Origin: CAYWJT01 sp964458655
Lineage (GTDB): Bacteria; Acidobacteriota; Aminicenantia; Aminicenantales; Saccharicenantaceae
Assembly: GCA_964458655.1 (NCBI GenBank)
Contig: CAYWJT010000046.1
Span: 1 to 23,572, forward strand
Length of the DNA: 23,572 nt
Direction of reading: 5' to 3'
Part shown: one piece after another, positions 1-7,114 of the stretch
Layout of the letters: every line of letters begins with the position of its first letter
Position numbering within the stretch: position 1 is the first letter of the stretch
Program-made: the position numbers and the translations under genes
The notes under the pieces: generated by a model
Database searches by the model: none
The model's input: the letters and a program-made list of their open reading frames with translations, nothing else
What the model was told of the DNA's origin: nothing

Positions 1-35
1 GGCCGCGGCCGGAGAGAGCGCTCGGGACTGACATG

Positions 36-64
36 TTGACAGCGCGCCGGTCATGTACGAAAAT
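36..64 (+). promoter_or_regulatory. Candidate sigma70-type promoter for the coiled-coil protein gene
   Basis: A perfect TTGACA (36-41) is followed after 17 nt by GAAAAT (59-64), a 4/6 match to TATAAT. The predicted start of transcription, near 71, lies just upstream of the ATG at 84. This supports ATG 84 over the in-frame upstream ATG at 33, which would lie before the promoter. Seen directly; function inferred. Confidence 0.45.
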
Positions 65-83
65 GGAGACAGGGAGCACGGAA

Positions 84-665
84 ATGAAAAAGGCAGCCAT
101 AGCCGTCCTTTGCCTTTTATTCGCGGCCTCGCTTTACGGCCAGAGCCTGGCCGAGCTGGCCAAGAAGGAAAAAGAGCGGCGCGAGAGCCTTAAGGCGGCC
201 CAGGCCAAGGTCGTGACCAACGAGGACCTCCAGAACATCCGCAAGAAGCCGGCCGTGACGGAAGAGGCGGTCGGCGAAGGCGCGGTCGACCAGGGCCAGG
301 CGGCCGCAGCCGGCTCGAACGTCGACAGGGCGCTTCCGCCCGCTCAGCCCTCCCGCAGCATGCCCGTCACGGTGGCCCCGTCGGGGCCGGCGCTGATGAA
401 GGAAGGATCCTCGGCCGACCAGATGTCCGGCAAATCCACGGAAGACCTCCAGGTCAAGCTCAAGGAAGTCCGGGAGCGCATCGACCTCCTGACGACCAAG
501 ATCAACAGCCTCTGGCACGACTTCTACAACAACACCGATATGACCTTCCAGCAGATGGCCCAGCAGCAGATAAACGAGACCTACGAAAAGCTGACCAAGG
601 CCCAGGAAGAAGAGGCCAAACTGAAAGAGCTCATCGGGCCCGAAGCGCCCGTCGTCAAGAAATAA
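84..665 (+). CDS. Secreted coiled-coil protein of unknown function
   Basis: A 193-residue protein from ATG 84. I chose this start because it opens directly on a Sec signal peptide (MKK, then a hydrophobic stretch IAVLCLLFAASLYG, cleavage probably after YG or GQ) and has an AGGGAG Shine-Dalgarno-like run about 10 nt upstream. The longer frame from 33 would bury the signal peptide. The mature part begins with a charged helix (LAELAKKEKERRESL), passes through an Ala/Pro-rich middle (about residues 65-105), and ends in a predicted coiled coil (about residues 120-185) rich in Lys, Glu and Leu. Small periplasmic proteins of this build are common in Acidobacteriota-like genomes, but I recognise no named family. 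It has its own promoter candidate and terminator, so it is probably a single-gene unit. Function unknown. Confidence 0.75.
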   Translation: MKKAAIAVLCLLFAASLYGQSLAELAKKEKERRESLKAAQAKVVTNEDLQNIRKKPAVTEEAVGEGAVDQGQAAAAGSNVDRALPPAQPSRSMPVTVAPSGPALMKEGSSADQMSGKSTEDLQVKLKEVRERIDLLTTKINSLWHDFYNNTDMTFQQMAQQQINETYEKLTKAQEEEAKLKELIGPEAPVVKK

Positions 666-669
666 TTCC

Positions 670-699
670 GGTGCCTGGCACCGTTCCAGGCACCTTTTT
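670..699 (+). terminator. Rho-independent terminator
   Basis: A 9-bp perfect stem, GGTGCCTGG (670-678) and CCAGGCACC (686-694), encloses a 7-nt loop and is followed at once by TTTTT (695-699). It lies 5 nt after the stop codon of the coiled-coil protein gene. The stem shares the GGTGCCTG/CAGGCACC core with other hairpins in the window. Confidence 0.85.
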
Positions 700-708
700 C
701 ATCCCGCC

Positions 709-738
709 TTGACCTCCCTCTGCCCCCTGCATTACAAT
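709..738 (+). promoter_or_regulatory. Candidate sigma70 promoter of the aminotransferase gene
   Basis: TTGACC (709-714), an 18-nt spacer and TACAAT (733-738) match the consensus in 5/6 positions each. The predicted start near 745 leaves a leader of about 44 nt with a GAGGAGG Shine-Dalgarno before ATG 789. Confidence 0.6.
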
Positions 739-788
739 CCCGGTCGGCGCCCGGGCGACCGGCGCCAGTCCAGCCGAGAGGAGGCCCC

Positions 789-2162
789 ATGAGATCAACC
801 AACCTGAGCCGGAGGTCGTTCCTGCGCGCGGCCGGAGCGGCCGGCGCCGTCGCCTTCACCTGGAACGCCGCCAACCTGGAGCGCGTCGAGGCCGCATCGC
901 AGTCGGTCGCCGGCCTGCCGCCCGAGCAGGTCGCCAAGGACGAGTTCTACTGGAGGGAGGTCCAGCTCGGCTTCAAGCTCGACCGCTCCCTCATCAACCT
1001 CAACAACGGCTTCACCTGCCCCTGCCCGCGCGTCGTCCTGGAGTCGGTCTTCCGCTACACGGAGATGATCAACATGCTGCCCGTCCACTACCAGGGCATG
1101 GTGGCCGGCAATATCGAGACCATCCGGCGCCGCATGGCCAACGAGTTCGGCTGCGACCCGGAGGAGCTGGCCCTGACCCGTGGCGCGAGCGAGGCCCTGC
1201 AGATCGTCCAGAACGGCATCGACCTCAAGCCCGGGGACGAGGTCATCACGACCGAGCAGGACTACCCCCGCATGCTGACCACCTGGGACCAGCGCATGCG
1301 CCGGGAAGGCATCAAGGTCACCCGTCTCCAGTTCCCGGTGCCGGCGACGCAGGACCATCTCTACAAGCTCTTCGAGAAAGCCATAACGCCGCGGACGAAG
1401 GTCTTCCATTTCTGCCACATAACGAACCTCACGGCCCAGCTCTTCCCGGTCCAGAGGATCGCCCGGTTGGCCCGCTCCAAAGGCATCGTGACCATCGTCG
1501 ACGGCGCCCACGCCCTGGGCCACTTCCCCTTCAAGCTGCGCGAGCTCGAGTGCGACGCCTACGGCGTCAGCCTCCACAAGTGGCTCTTGGCCCCGATCGG
1601 CAACGGCTGCCTCTACGTGCGCCGCGAGATGATCCCGAAGTTCTGGCCCCTCCAGGCGGCGCCCGAGCAGCAGGAAGGCGACATCCGCAAGTTCGAGGCC
1701 ATCGGCACCCACCCCTGGGGCATCCGGGCGGCCCTCGGCGAGGCCCTGGCCTTCCACCAGGCCATCGGCGCCGAGCGCAAGGCGGCCCGCATGCGCTACC
1801 TGACCCTGCGCTGGGCCAACGCCCTCAAGAAATACCCGCGGGTCAGGGTCCTGACCGACCTGTCCGAGCCGGCCCAGGGCTGGGGCGTGGCCGCAGTCAA
1901 CATCGAGGGCATCGACGTCCGGGCCCTGGCCAAGTTCCTGATGGACAAGTACCGCATCATCGCCGTGCCGCTCGTCGGCGGCGCGCCACCCAACCAGGTC
2001 TTCGATTACCAGGCCCTGCGCGTCTCGCCGAACGTCTACACCACGCTCGAGGAGATCGACACCTTCATCGAGGCCATGGAGGATGCCGTGAAGAACGGCG
2101 TCGGCGAGGAGGTCTTCGAGCCCGAGGCCGGCGGGGCCGCGCCGGGCGGGAACCTTTATTGA
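789..2162 (+). CDS. Tat-exported class V aminotransferase (isopenicillin-N-epimerase-like)
   Basis: A 457-residue fold-type I PLP enzyme of aminotransferase class V, the group that includes cysteine desulfurases and isopenicillin N epimerase. The N-terminus carries a twin-arginine signal (SRRSFLRAAGAAGAVAF, residues 7-23), so the folded cofactor-loaded protein is probably exported. Family landmarks are visible: the substrate-side LINLNNGF segment (about 69-76), TRGASEALQ (about 130), the PLP-pyridine Asp in VDGAHALGHF (D238), and the Schiff-base Lys in SLHKWL (K264). The start is ATG 789, preceded by GAGGAGG. A small secreted protein gene follows 31 nt downstream and is probably co-transcribed. 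The substrate cannot be read from sequence; epimerase, desulfurase-like lyase or transaminase activity all remain possible. Family assignment is firm, reaction uncertain. Confidence 0.88.
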   Translation: MRSTNLSRRSFLRAAGAAGAVAFTWNAANLERVEAASQSVAGLPPEQVAKDEFYWREVQLGFKLDRSLINLNNGFTCPCPRVVLESVFRYTEMINMLPVHYQGMVAGNIETIRRRMANEFGCDPEELALTRGASEALQIVQNGIDLKPGDEVITTEQDYPRMLTTWDQRMRREGIKVTRLQFPVPATQDHLYKLFEKAITPRTKVFHFCHITNLTAQLFPVQRIARLARSKGIVTIVDGAHALGHFPFKLRELECDAYGVSLHKWLLAPIGNGCLYVRREMIPKFWPLQAAPEQQEGDIRKFEAIGTHPWGIRAALGEALAFHQAIGAERKAARMRYLTLRWANALKKYPRVRVLTDLSEPAQGWGVAAVNIEGIDVRALAKFLMDKYRIIAVPLVGGAPPNQVFDYQALRVSPNVYTTLEEIDTFIEAMEDAVKNGVGEEVFEPEAGGAAPGGNLY

Positions 2163-2193
2163 AGGGGCCTCAGCCCTTAAGAAGGAGGCAGGG

Positions 2194-2655
2194 ATGAAAC
2201 GCGTATCTACGACGGTCCTGATAACCGCGGCCGTGGTCTTCGCTGCGGCCGTAGGCGCGTCTTTGCCCGCGGAAGCGCGCGCGACCCAGGCCGGCGGCCC
2301 GGCCGCGGCCGTGTTCAACGTGCCTTTCGAGTTCAAGGCGGCCGGCAAGAAGATCCCGGCCGGCGAGTACCGGCTCGGCTTGAACGGCGAGGGCAAGCTC
2401 GTCCTCCGCCGCGTCGCGACCGGCAAGGAAATGGAACTGCCGTTCCTCGAGAAGCTCCAGCCGCCCGAAAGACCGGCCGAAGGGCCGCGCCTCGTCTTCG
2501 ACGAGGTCGGGGACTTCGCGCCGTCCTACACGGAGTATTTCACGGTCTACGTCCTGTCGGAGGTCTGGCTGACGGCGAAGGACGGCTACCTGATCAACGT
2601 GACCAAGGGCGCCCACAAAGAGAAGACTGTCACGGGCGAGCCGGCGGCCAAATAG
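2194..2655 (+). CDS. Small secreted protein, unknown function
   Basis: A 153-residue protein with a clear Sec signal peptide (VLITAAVVFAAAVGASLPAEA, cleavage near residue 28-30). ATG 2194 follows a strong AAGGAGG (2182-2188) at 5 nt. The mature part opens with VFNVPFEFKAAGKKIPAGEY, a pattern I associate with a family of short beta-rich periplasmic proteins common in Acidobacteriota. The rest alternates short hydrophobic strands and turns and has no Cys. It lies 31 nt after the Tat-aminotransferase gene and is probably in the same transcript, so it could be an accessory protein; that link is inference. No catalytic motif is visible. Confidence 0.7.
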   Translation: MKRVSTTVLITAAVVFAAAVGASLPAEARATQAGGPAAAVFNVPFEFKAAGKKIPAGEYRLGLNGEGKLVLRRVATGKEMELPFLEKLQPPERPAEGPRLVFDEVGDFAPSYTEYFTVYVLSEVWLTAKDGYLINVTKGAHKEKTVTGEPAAK

Positions 2656-2740
2656 GCGGCCCGGCAGACCCGTCGGCTCAGGCCCGGGAGCCCGGTCGGC
2701 GACGAAGTCGGCGACCACTAACGCCGAGTGAAAAGAGATG

Positions 2741-2772
2741 ACGGGGAAATGACCGGGATAACGGGGATAACG
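2741..2772. repeat. Imperfect 9-bp tandem repeat leading into a palindrome
   Basis: Units of the form ACSGGGATA occur in a row (ACCGGGATA at 2752, ACGGGGATA at 2761, ACGGGGGAC at 2770), with a diverged ACGGGGAA at 2741. The last unit runs into the perfect hairpin at 2773-2801. Seen directly; no function known. Confidence 0.55.
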
Positions 2773-2801
2773 GGGGACAGGCACCGGAGGTGCCTGTCCC
2801 C
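2773..2801. repeat. Perfect 13-bp palindromic hairpin (REP-like GGCACC/GGTGCC family)
   Basis: GGGGACAGGCACC (2773-2785), loop GGA, GGTGCCTGTCCCC (2789-2801). It lies about 120 nt after the small secreted protein gene and 60 nt before the glutaredoxin gene. There is no following T-run on the plus strand, so it is a weak terminator at best. The same arms recur at 19898-19936 and, degenerate, at 10360-10396. Confidence 0.85.
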
Positions 2802-2860
2802 AGTTTCTCCCATCAAACGCGCGGGTCCCGTGAGGACGCGCCCGATAAAGGAGGGCAGAG

Positions 2861-3145
2861 TTGGACAAGCAGGGTTTCCACGAGGGCAGAGCCGAAAAGA
2901 AGATCGTCCTCTACGCGCTTTCGACCTGCATTTGGTGCCGCAAGGCGCGTGAGCTCCTCGACAGGCTGGGCCTGGCCTACCGCTTCTTCTACGTCGACCT
3001 GCTCGTGGGCGAGGAGCGCCGCGCCGTCGAGGCCGATATGGAAGGCTACAACCCCCGGGGAAGCTTCCCGACCATCGTCGTCGACGGCCGGGAGGTAATC
3101 ATAGGCTTCGACGAAGCCCGGATACGGAGCGTCTGCGATGGCTGA
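2861..3145 (+). CDS. Glutaredoxin-like thiol oxidoreductase (TTG start)
   Basis: A 94-residue thioredoxin-fold protein. The N-terminal strand (KKIVLYAL) leads to the active-site CxxC, Cys23-Ile-Trp-Cys26, then a helix (RKARELLDRL). The cis-proline loop is GSFPTIVV (Pro70), and the C-terminus is VIIGFDEARI, as in glutaredoxins. The start is TTG 2861, chosen because AAGGAGG (2848-2854) sits 6 nt upstream and no in-frame ATG precedes the active site at a plausible place. The next gene begins inside this one (8-nt overlap), so the two are translationally coupled. The neighbour is a disulfide reductase of the ferredoxin:thioredoxin-reductase type, which suggests this protein receives electrons from it. 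That partnership is inference; the fold assignment is firm. Confidence 0.85.
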   Translation: MDKQGFHEGRAEKKIVLYALSTCIWCRKARELLDRLGLAYRFFYVDLLVGEERRAVEADMEGYNPRGSFPTIVVDGREVIIGFDEARIRSVCDG

Positions 3146-3647
3146 CGAAATCGACATCGCACCGGAAGAGGTCGAAAGCCTCTACCTCAGGCTGAAAAAG
3201 GAGGCCGAGGCCGCCGGCTACAACCTCAACCCCGACGAGGAATTCACCAGGGCGCTCGTCCGCGGCCTGCTCGTCAACGAGAAGCGCTACGGCTACCGGG
3301 CCTGCCCCTGCCGCCTGGCGAGCGGCTGCAGGGACGACGACCTGGACATCGTCTGCCCCTGCGATTATCGCGACGCCGACCTCGACGAGTTCGGAGCCTG
3401 CTACTGCGGCCTGTACGTTTCCGGCAAAGTGGCCCGGGACGAGCAGCCGTTGACCCCCATCCCGGAAAGGAGGCGGAAACCGTCCGGAGCGACCCAAGCC
3501 GCGCCCGCTCGGAAGGGCGCCGCCGCCGGCCTGAGCCACCCGGTTTACCGCTGCCGGGTCTGCGGCTACCTCTGCGCCCGGGACGAGCCTCCCGAGGTCT
3601 GTCCCATCTGCAAAGCGAAGAAAGAACGTTTCGAGCGCTTCATGTAG
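3138..3647 (+). CDS. Ferredoxin:thioredoxin reductase catalytic-chain-like protein fused to rubredoxin-type domain
   Basis: A 169-residue, two-domain redox protein. Residues 1-100 match the catalytic beta chain of ferredoxin:thioredoxin reductase: CPC (56-58), CPC (73-75) and CYC (88-90). In this family four Cys hold a [4Fe-4S] cluster, and the redox-active disulfide is formed by the second Cys of the first pair and the second Cys of the last pair (here Cys58 and Cys90). An extra Cys64 is present. After a basic, Ala/Pro-rich linker (about 108-133) comes a rubredoxin/rubrerythrin-tail-type metal site, YRCRVCGY with Cys139/Cys142 and CPICKAKKE with Cys155/Cys158. FTR-like proteins with a rubredoxin domain are known as ferredoxin:disulfide reductases in some anaerobes. 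No FTR variable subunit is nearby. The ATG lies inside the upstream glutaredoxin gene, so the two are one unit. Confidence 0.87.
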   Translation: MADEIDIAPEEVESLYLRLKKEAEAAGYNLNPDEEFTRALVRGLLVNEKRYGYRACPCRLASGCRDDDLDIVCPCDYRDADLDEFGACYCGLYVSGKVARDEQPLTPIPERRRKPSGATQAAPARKGAAAGLSHPVYRCRVCGYLCARDEPPEVCPICKAKKERFERFM

Positions 3648-3951
3648 GCCCGCGCGAGGCGCGCCAGAGTGCGCGGAAGGCGCGCCGAAGCGCCTGCGAA
3701 ACAAACGGGGCCGTTAATTGCCTTGACATCAGGGGGAACTTGGATTTATTTTTAATTCGCACCGGGTATATAGGGAATAATGAAGAGCTGACGTAATGCC
3801 GTCGCGTCCTTACACGAGCACGCGGAACGGCCATTTCCCAAAAAGGAGTGCGAATGGGTCGGTAACGCGAAGCGAGAGCGCAAGGGAAAAAGGAGGATGG
3901 CAACATTCCATCCGGGGCGATTTTCTTACTTTTCATAAAGGGGAAGGAAAA
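3648..3951. other. Long leader region before the TonB receptor gene
   Basis: About 300 nt without a convincing full gene. It starts with GC-rich DNA holding two GGCGCGCC octamers (3658-3665, 3679-3686) and a 6-bp hairpin (AGGCGC 3678-3683 with GCGCCT 3690-3695). It then turns AT-rich at about 3715-3785, where the promoter candidate lies. From about 3840 it has two short SD-associated reading frames (ATG 3854, 4 codons with stop; ATG 3897, 14 codons with stop) before the receptor's own ribosome site (GGGGAAGG) and ATG 3952. I see no recognised riboswitch fold. Confidence 0.5.
3723..3750 (+). promoter_or_regulatory. Candidate promoter of the TonB receptor gene
   Basis: A perfect TTGACA (3723-3728) is followed after 16 nt by TTTATT (3745-3750, 4/6). 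A second AT-rich candidate, TATATA, lies at 3767-3772. The surrounding AT-rich pocket contrasts with the GC-rich neighbourhood. Either would give a leader of about 175-195 nt. Confidence 0.4.
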
Positions 3952-6900
3952 ATGAAAAGACACGCAACGCTTCTTCTCGCGGGCCTGCTTGCGCTGTGCC
4001 TCGGCGCCGCCTTCGCCCAGATCACGCCCGAGGGCAAGATCACGGGCCGCGTCACCGACGACCAGGGCGTGCCGCTGCCCGGAGTGGCCGTCGAGGCCAC
4101 CAGCCCCAAGCTCGTAGGGACGGCCGCGGCCGTGACCGACGCCGCCGGCGTCTACCGCCTGATGGCCCTGCCCTCCGGGACCTACGAGGTCACCTTCACC
4201 ATGCCGGGCTTCAAGAAGCTCATCAGGAAGAGCGTCTACCTCGAGCTGTCGCAGACCCTGATCCTCAACGTCGTCCTGGAGACGGCCGCGGTCGAGGAAG
4301 AGGTCACCGTCGTCGGACAGTCGCCGCTCATCGACGTCAAGAGCACGGTCAAGGGCCAGGTCATGACCAAGGAGGTCTTCATGGCCCTGCCGCGCGGCCG
4401 CAACTTCGACTCTCTCATCGGCACCATGCCGGGCGTCCAGTACGAGAGCAAGGTCGGCGGCTACAGCATGGACGGGGCCTCGGGCGCCGAGAACATGTGG
4501 CACATCGACGGCGCCGACGTCACCAGCATCCACGTCGGCGTCAAGGCCCAGAACGTCGTCTTGGAGCTGGTCGACGAGGTCAAGGTCACGGCCTCCGGCT
4601 ACAACGCCGAGTTCGGCGGCTCCATGGGCGGCGTCATCAACGTCATCACGCGCGCGGGCGGCAACGCCTTCCATGGCGACATCATCGGCTACTACGAGAA
4701 CAACAAGACCTGGATGCAGGGCAAGTCCCGCGACTACCTGAGGCAGAGCCCCTACGACGTGGACGTCTACGAGTACGTCAACAACGACGACCTCTACTTC
4801 GACGGCGGCAAGAAGAGGGACCCCTACTACAGGCTGGAAGGCGCCTTCAACCTGGGCGGCTACATCATCAAGGACAGGCTCTGGTTCTTCGGTTCCCTCA
4901 ACCCGCAATTCGGCGAGACGGCCGCCCTGCGCGACTTCAACCAGCGGCAGGGGCCGTTCTATCAGTTCGTCAACAAGAACTACGGTTGGAACGGCTCCCT
5001 CAAGCTGACCGCCGCTCCGCTCAAGGGGCTGCGCCTTTCGACCAGCTTCGTCAACAATTTCTCCAGTTACCGGGGAGCCATTCCGAGCATCGGCGGCACG
5101 TCGAGCTCGACCTACGAATGGTTCAAGGAAGGCTACGATTATCCCAACTGGTCGGCCGCCATGTCCGCCGACTACTCCCGCGGCAACAACCTGCTCGTCA
5201 GCCTGAGGGGCGGCTGGCACCGGCAGGACATCACCAACCAGCAGATCAAGCCCCCGGCCAATTCCACGCACTACTTCTACACTTCCAACTACATCTACCA
5301 GACCGACCCGTTCTTCGTGGCTCACCCTGACCTCCTCCACTACGCCGCCTGGACCAACTCCCCCATCTATCTCGAGACACAGAAGCGCCTCTACGAGAAG
5401 ATAAGCGGCAACCTCGACGTGACCTACTACATGAACCTGGCCGGCGAGCACGCCTGGAAGGCCGGCCTCCAGTACATCAACCTGCACGAGAACGTCCTGG
5501 ACTACTCGCCCTATCCCCGGGTCTACCTCTACTGGGGCCGAACCTCCAACGCCCTGGGCTTCCCGGTGGGAGTGGGCGCGCCGGTCGGCGACCCCTTCCA
5601 CGGCGATTACGGCTACTACTACATCCGCAGCAGCTGGACCTCGCCCTACGGCGGCGTCTGGAACGCCCACAGCAACAACTGGGCCCTCTACCTCCAGGAC
5701 TCCTGGACCATCAACAACAAGCTGACCGTCAACCTTGGCGTCAGGTCCGAGAACGAATACATCCCCTCGTTCACCGACGACCCGGCCTACGCCGACGTCA
5801 AGAAGCCGGTCAACTTCGGCTTCGGCGAGAAGCTGGCCCTCAGGGCCGGCGTCGTCTACGACGTCTTCGGCGACTCCAGCCTGAAGGTGTTCGCGAGCTA
5901 CGGCAACTACTTCGACGTCATGAAGCTCTACATCGCCGTGCTCAGTTTCGGCGGCTGGAAGCACAAGCGCGACTTCTACGCCCTGAAGGACCCCGACTGG
6001 ACCAAGATCGCCGAAAGCGGCCTGCTCGACGACCGGGCCAGCCAGGAATACAACAACACCTACGCCGGCACGCTGGACTATCTGCCGCCGTCGTTCGACC
6101 GGGTCGACCCCGACCTCAAGCCCGCCGGCCAGAGCGAGATCTCCCTCGGGGCGGAGAAGAAGCTGATGGAGAACCTGTCCCTGTCGGTGCGGCTCGTCAA
6201 CAAGCACATGATCCGGACGATCGAGGACGTGGGCGCGCTGGTGAGGGTGACCGACCCCGAGACCGGCGAAACGACGCTCGAGGAGATCTTCTACATCACC
6301 AACCCCGGCTACGGCTACTCGCGGCCCGAGTCGCAGGGCGGCAAGTTCGCCGACGAGTTCTGGCCCTGCCCCAAGGCCAAGCGCGACTACTACGCCCTCA
6401 ACATCTCGCTCGACAAGAGGTTCAGCGACAACTGGCAGGGCGGCATCAACTACACCTTGAGCCGGGTGGCCGGCAACTACTCCGGCTTGAGCAGCGCCGA
6501 CGAGGAGGGCCGCAACGCGCCCAACGTCACGCTCTACTACGACGACTGGTTCCTGGCTTACGACGTCCACGGCAACGTCCTCAAGGGCCCGCTGCCCCAC
6601 GACCGCACCCACTACATCAAGGCCTACGGCTCCTACAGCTTCCCCTTCGGGCTGACCGTCGGCCTGACCGCCTACGGCCGGAGCGGCCTGCCGTTGACCA
6701 CGCGGCTGTACATGAACAACCGCTACATCTACCCCGAGAACAGGGCCGACCTCGGCCGCCTGCCCTTCACCTTCTGGGCCGACGTTTACATGGAGTACGC
6801 GCTCAAGCTCGCCGGCAAGTATCAGGCGGCCATAAACCTGCAGGTCAACAACGTCACCAACACCAAGACGGTCCAGAGCAAGATAACAGACCTCAACCGG

Positions 6901-7062
6901 ACCGCCATCTGGGCCGACGACGAGGAGATCCTCGACGGCACGCTGGCCTCGAACTATCCCGCGCTCGTCCAGAGCGAAGGGGATCCCCACCCGGCTTTCG
7001 GCTGGTGGTCCACCCGGTTCGGGTCCTGGTCGATGCGCCTGGGCGTTAGGTTCTCGTTCTGA
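3952..7062 (+). CDS. TonB-dependent outer-membrane receptor, Oar/SusC-like with carboxypeptidase-regulatory-like domain
   Basis: A 1036-residue outer-membrane transporter. I use ATG 3952 because it opens on a Sec signal (MKRHATLLLAGLLALCLGAA, cleavage near AFA|Q) and follows GGGGAAGG. The open frame extends back to 3796 but would bury that signal. Domains in order: a carboxypeptidase-regulatory-like beta-sandwich (about 27-105, ITGRVTDDQGVPLPGVAV); a plug (about 115-230, VTVVGQSPLIDV and GGSMGGVINVITRAGGN); and a long beta-barrel rich in Tyr/Asn/Trp strands, ending SMRLGVRFSF with the terminal Phe typical of outer-membrane barrels. Such receptors take up ligands that use TonB energy, often oligosaccharides or peptides; the ligand cannot be read here. 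A SusD partner is not adjacent. Expression may be tuned by its long leader. Confidence 0.93.
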   Translation: MKRHATLLLAGLLALCLGAAFAQITPEGKITGRVTDDQGVPLPGVAVEATSPKLVGTAAAVTDAAGVYRLMALPSGTYEVTFTMPGFKKLIRKSVYLELSQTLILNVVLETAAVEEEVTVVGQSPLIDVKSTVKGQVMTKEVFMALPRGRNFDSLIGTMPGVQYESKVGGYSMDGASGAENMWHIDGADVTSIHVGVKAQNVVLELVDEVKVTASGYNAEFGGSMGGVINVITRAGGNAFHGDIIGYYENNKTWMQGKSRDYLRQSPYDVDVYEYVNNDDLYFDGGKKRDPYYRLEGAFNLGGYIIKDRLWFFGSLNPQFGETAALRDFNQRQGPFYQFVNKNYGWNGSLKLTAAPLKGLRLSTSFVNNFSSYRGAIPSIGGTSSSTYEWFKEGYDYPNWSAAMSADYSRGNNLLVSLRGGWHRQDITNQQIKPPANSTHYFYTSNYIYQTDPFFVAHPDLLHYAAWTNSPIYLETQKRLYEKISGNLDVTYYMNLAGEHAWKAGLQYINLHENVLDYSPYPRVYLYWGRTSNALGFPVGVGAPVGDPFHGDYGYYYIRSSWTSPYGGVWNAHSNNWALYLQDSWTINNKLTVNLGVRSENEYIPSFTDDPAYADVKKPVNFGFGEKLALRAGVVYDVFGDSSLKVFASYGNYFDVMKLYIAVLSFGGWKHKRDFYALKDPDWTKIAESGLLDDRASQEYNNTYAGTLDYLPPSFDRVDPDLKPAGQSEISLGAEKKLMENLSLSVRLVNKHMIRTIEDVGALVRVTDPETGETTLEEIFYITNPGYGYSRPESQGGKFADEFWPCPKAKRDYYALNISLDKRFSDNWQGGINYTLSRVAGNYSGLSSADEEGRNAPNVTLYYDDWFLAYDVHGNVLKGPLPHDRTHYIKAYGSYSFPFGLTVGLTAYGRSGLPLTTRLYMNNRYIYPENRADLGRLPFTFWADVYMEYALKLAGKYQAAINLQVNNVTNTKTVQSKITDLNRTAIWADDEEILDGTLASNYPALVQSEGDPHPAFGWWSTRFGSWSMRLGVRFSF

Positions 7063-7074
7063 GTTCCCGACCGG

Positions 7075-7104
7075 AAAGGGGGACACGGTTCCGTGTCCCC
7101 CTTT
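7075..7104 (+). terminator. Strong hairpin terminator after the TonB receptor gene
   Basis: AAAGGGGGACACGG (7075-7088) pairs with CCGTGTCCCCCTTT (7091-7104), closing on a GTTC tetraloop, and is followed by ATTTTA. It starts 12 nt after the receptor stop. The A-tract/T-tract flanks make it potentially bidirectional. Confidence 0.85.
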
Positions 7105-7114
7105 ATTTTATATC

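Noticed and set aside
71..81. Shared run AGGGAGCACGG before the starts of the first gene and of the DUF5916 gene
   Set aside because: Ten or eleven matching bases around a Shine-Dalgarno core in two unrelated genes are plausible by chance; no wider similarity is visible.
33..83. Extended N-terminus of the coiled-coil protein from ATG 33
   Set aside because: The upstream ATG precedes the candidate promoter and would bury the signal peptide starting at 84.
795..2426. Minus-strand open frame opposite the aminotransferase gene
   Set aside because: Composition is that of an antisense shadow, no motif is present, and the plus-strand protein has complete PLP motifs.
3658..3686. Two GGCGCGCC octamers as possible regulatory sites
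   Set aside because: Such GC palindromes are expected in GC-rich DNA, and no supporting context is seen.
3796..3951. Extended N-terminus of the TonB receptor from ATG 3796
   Set aside because: It would place about 50 polar residues before a clear Sec signal peptide; ATG 3952 has its own ribosome site.
3640..7086. A very long minus-strand open frame (1148 codons) opposite the TonB receptor gene
   Set aside because: It has no recognisable domain, is Val/Gly/Asp/Leu-rich as expected from the complement of a GC3-biased gene, and the plus strand carries a complete receptor with signal peptide and terminal Phe.
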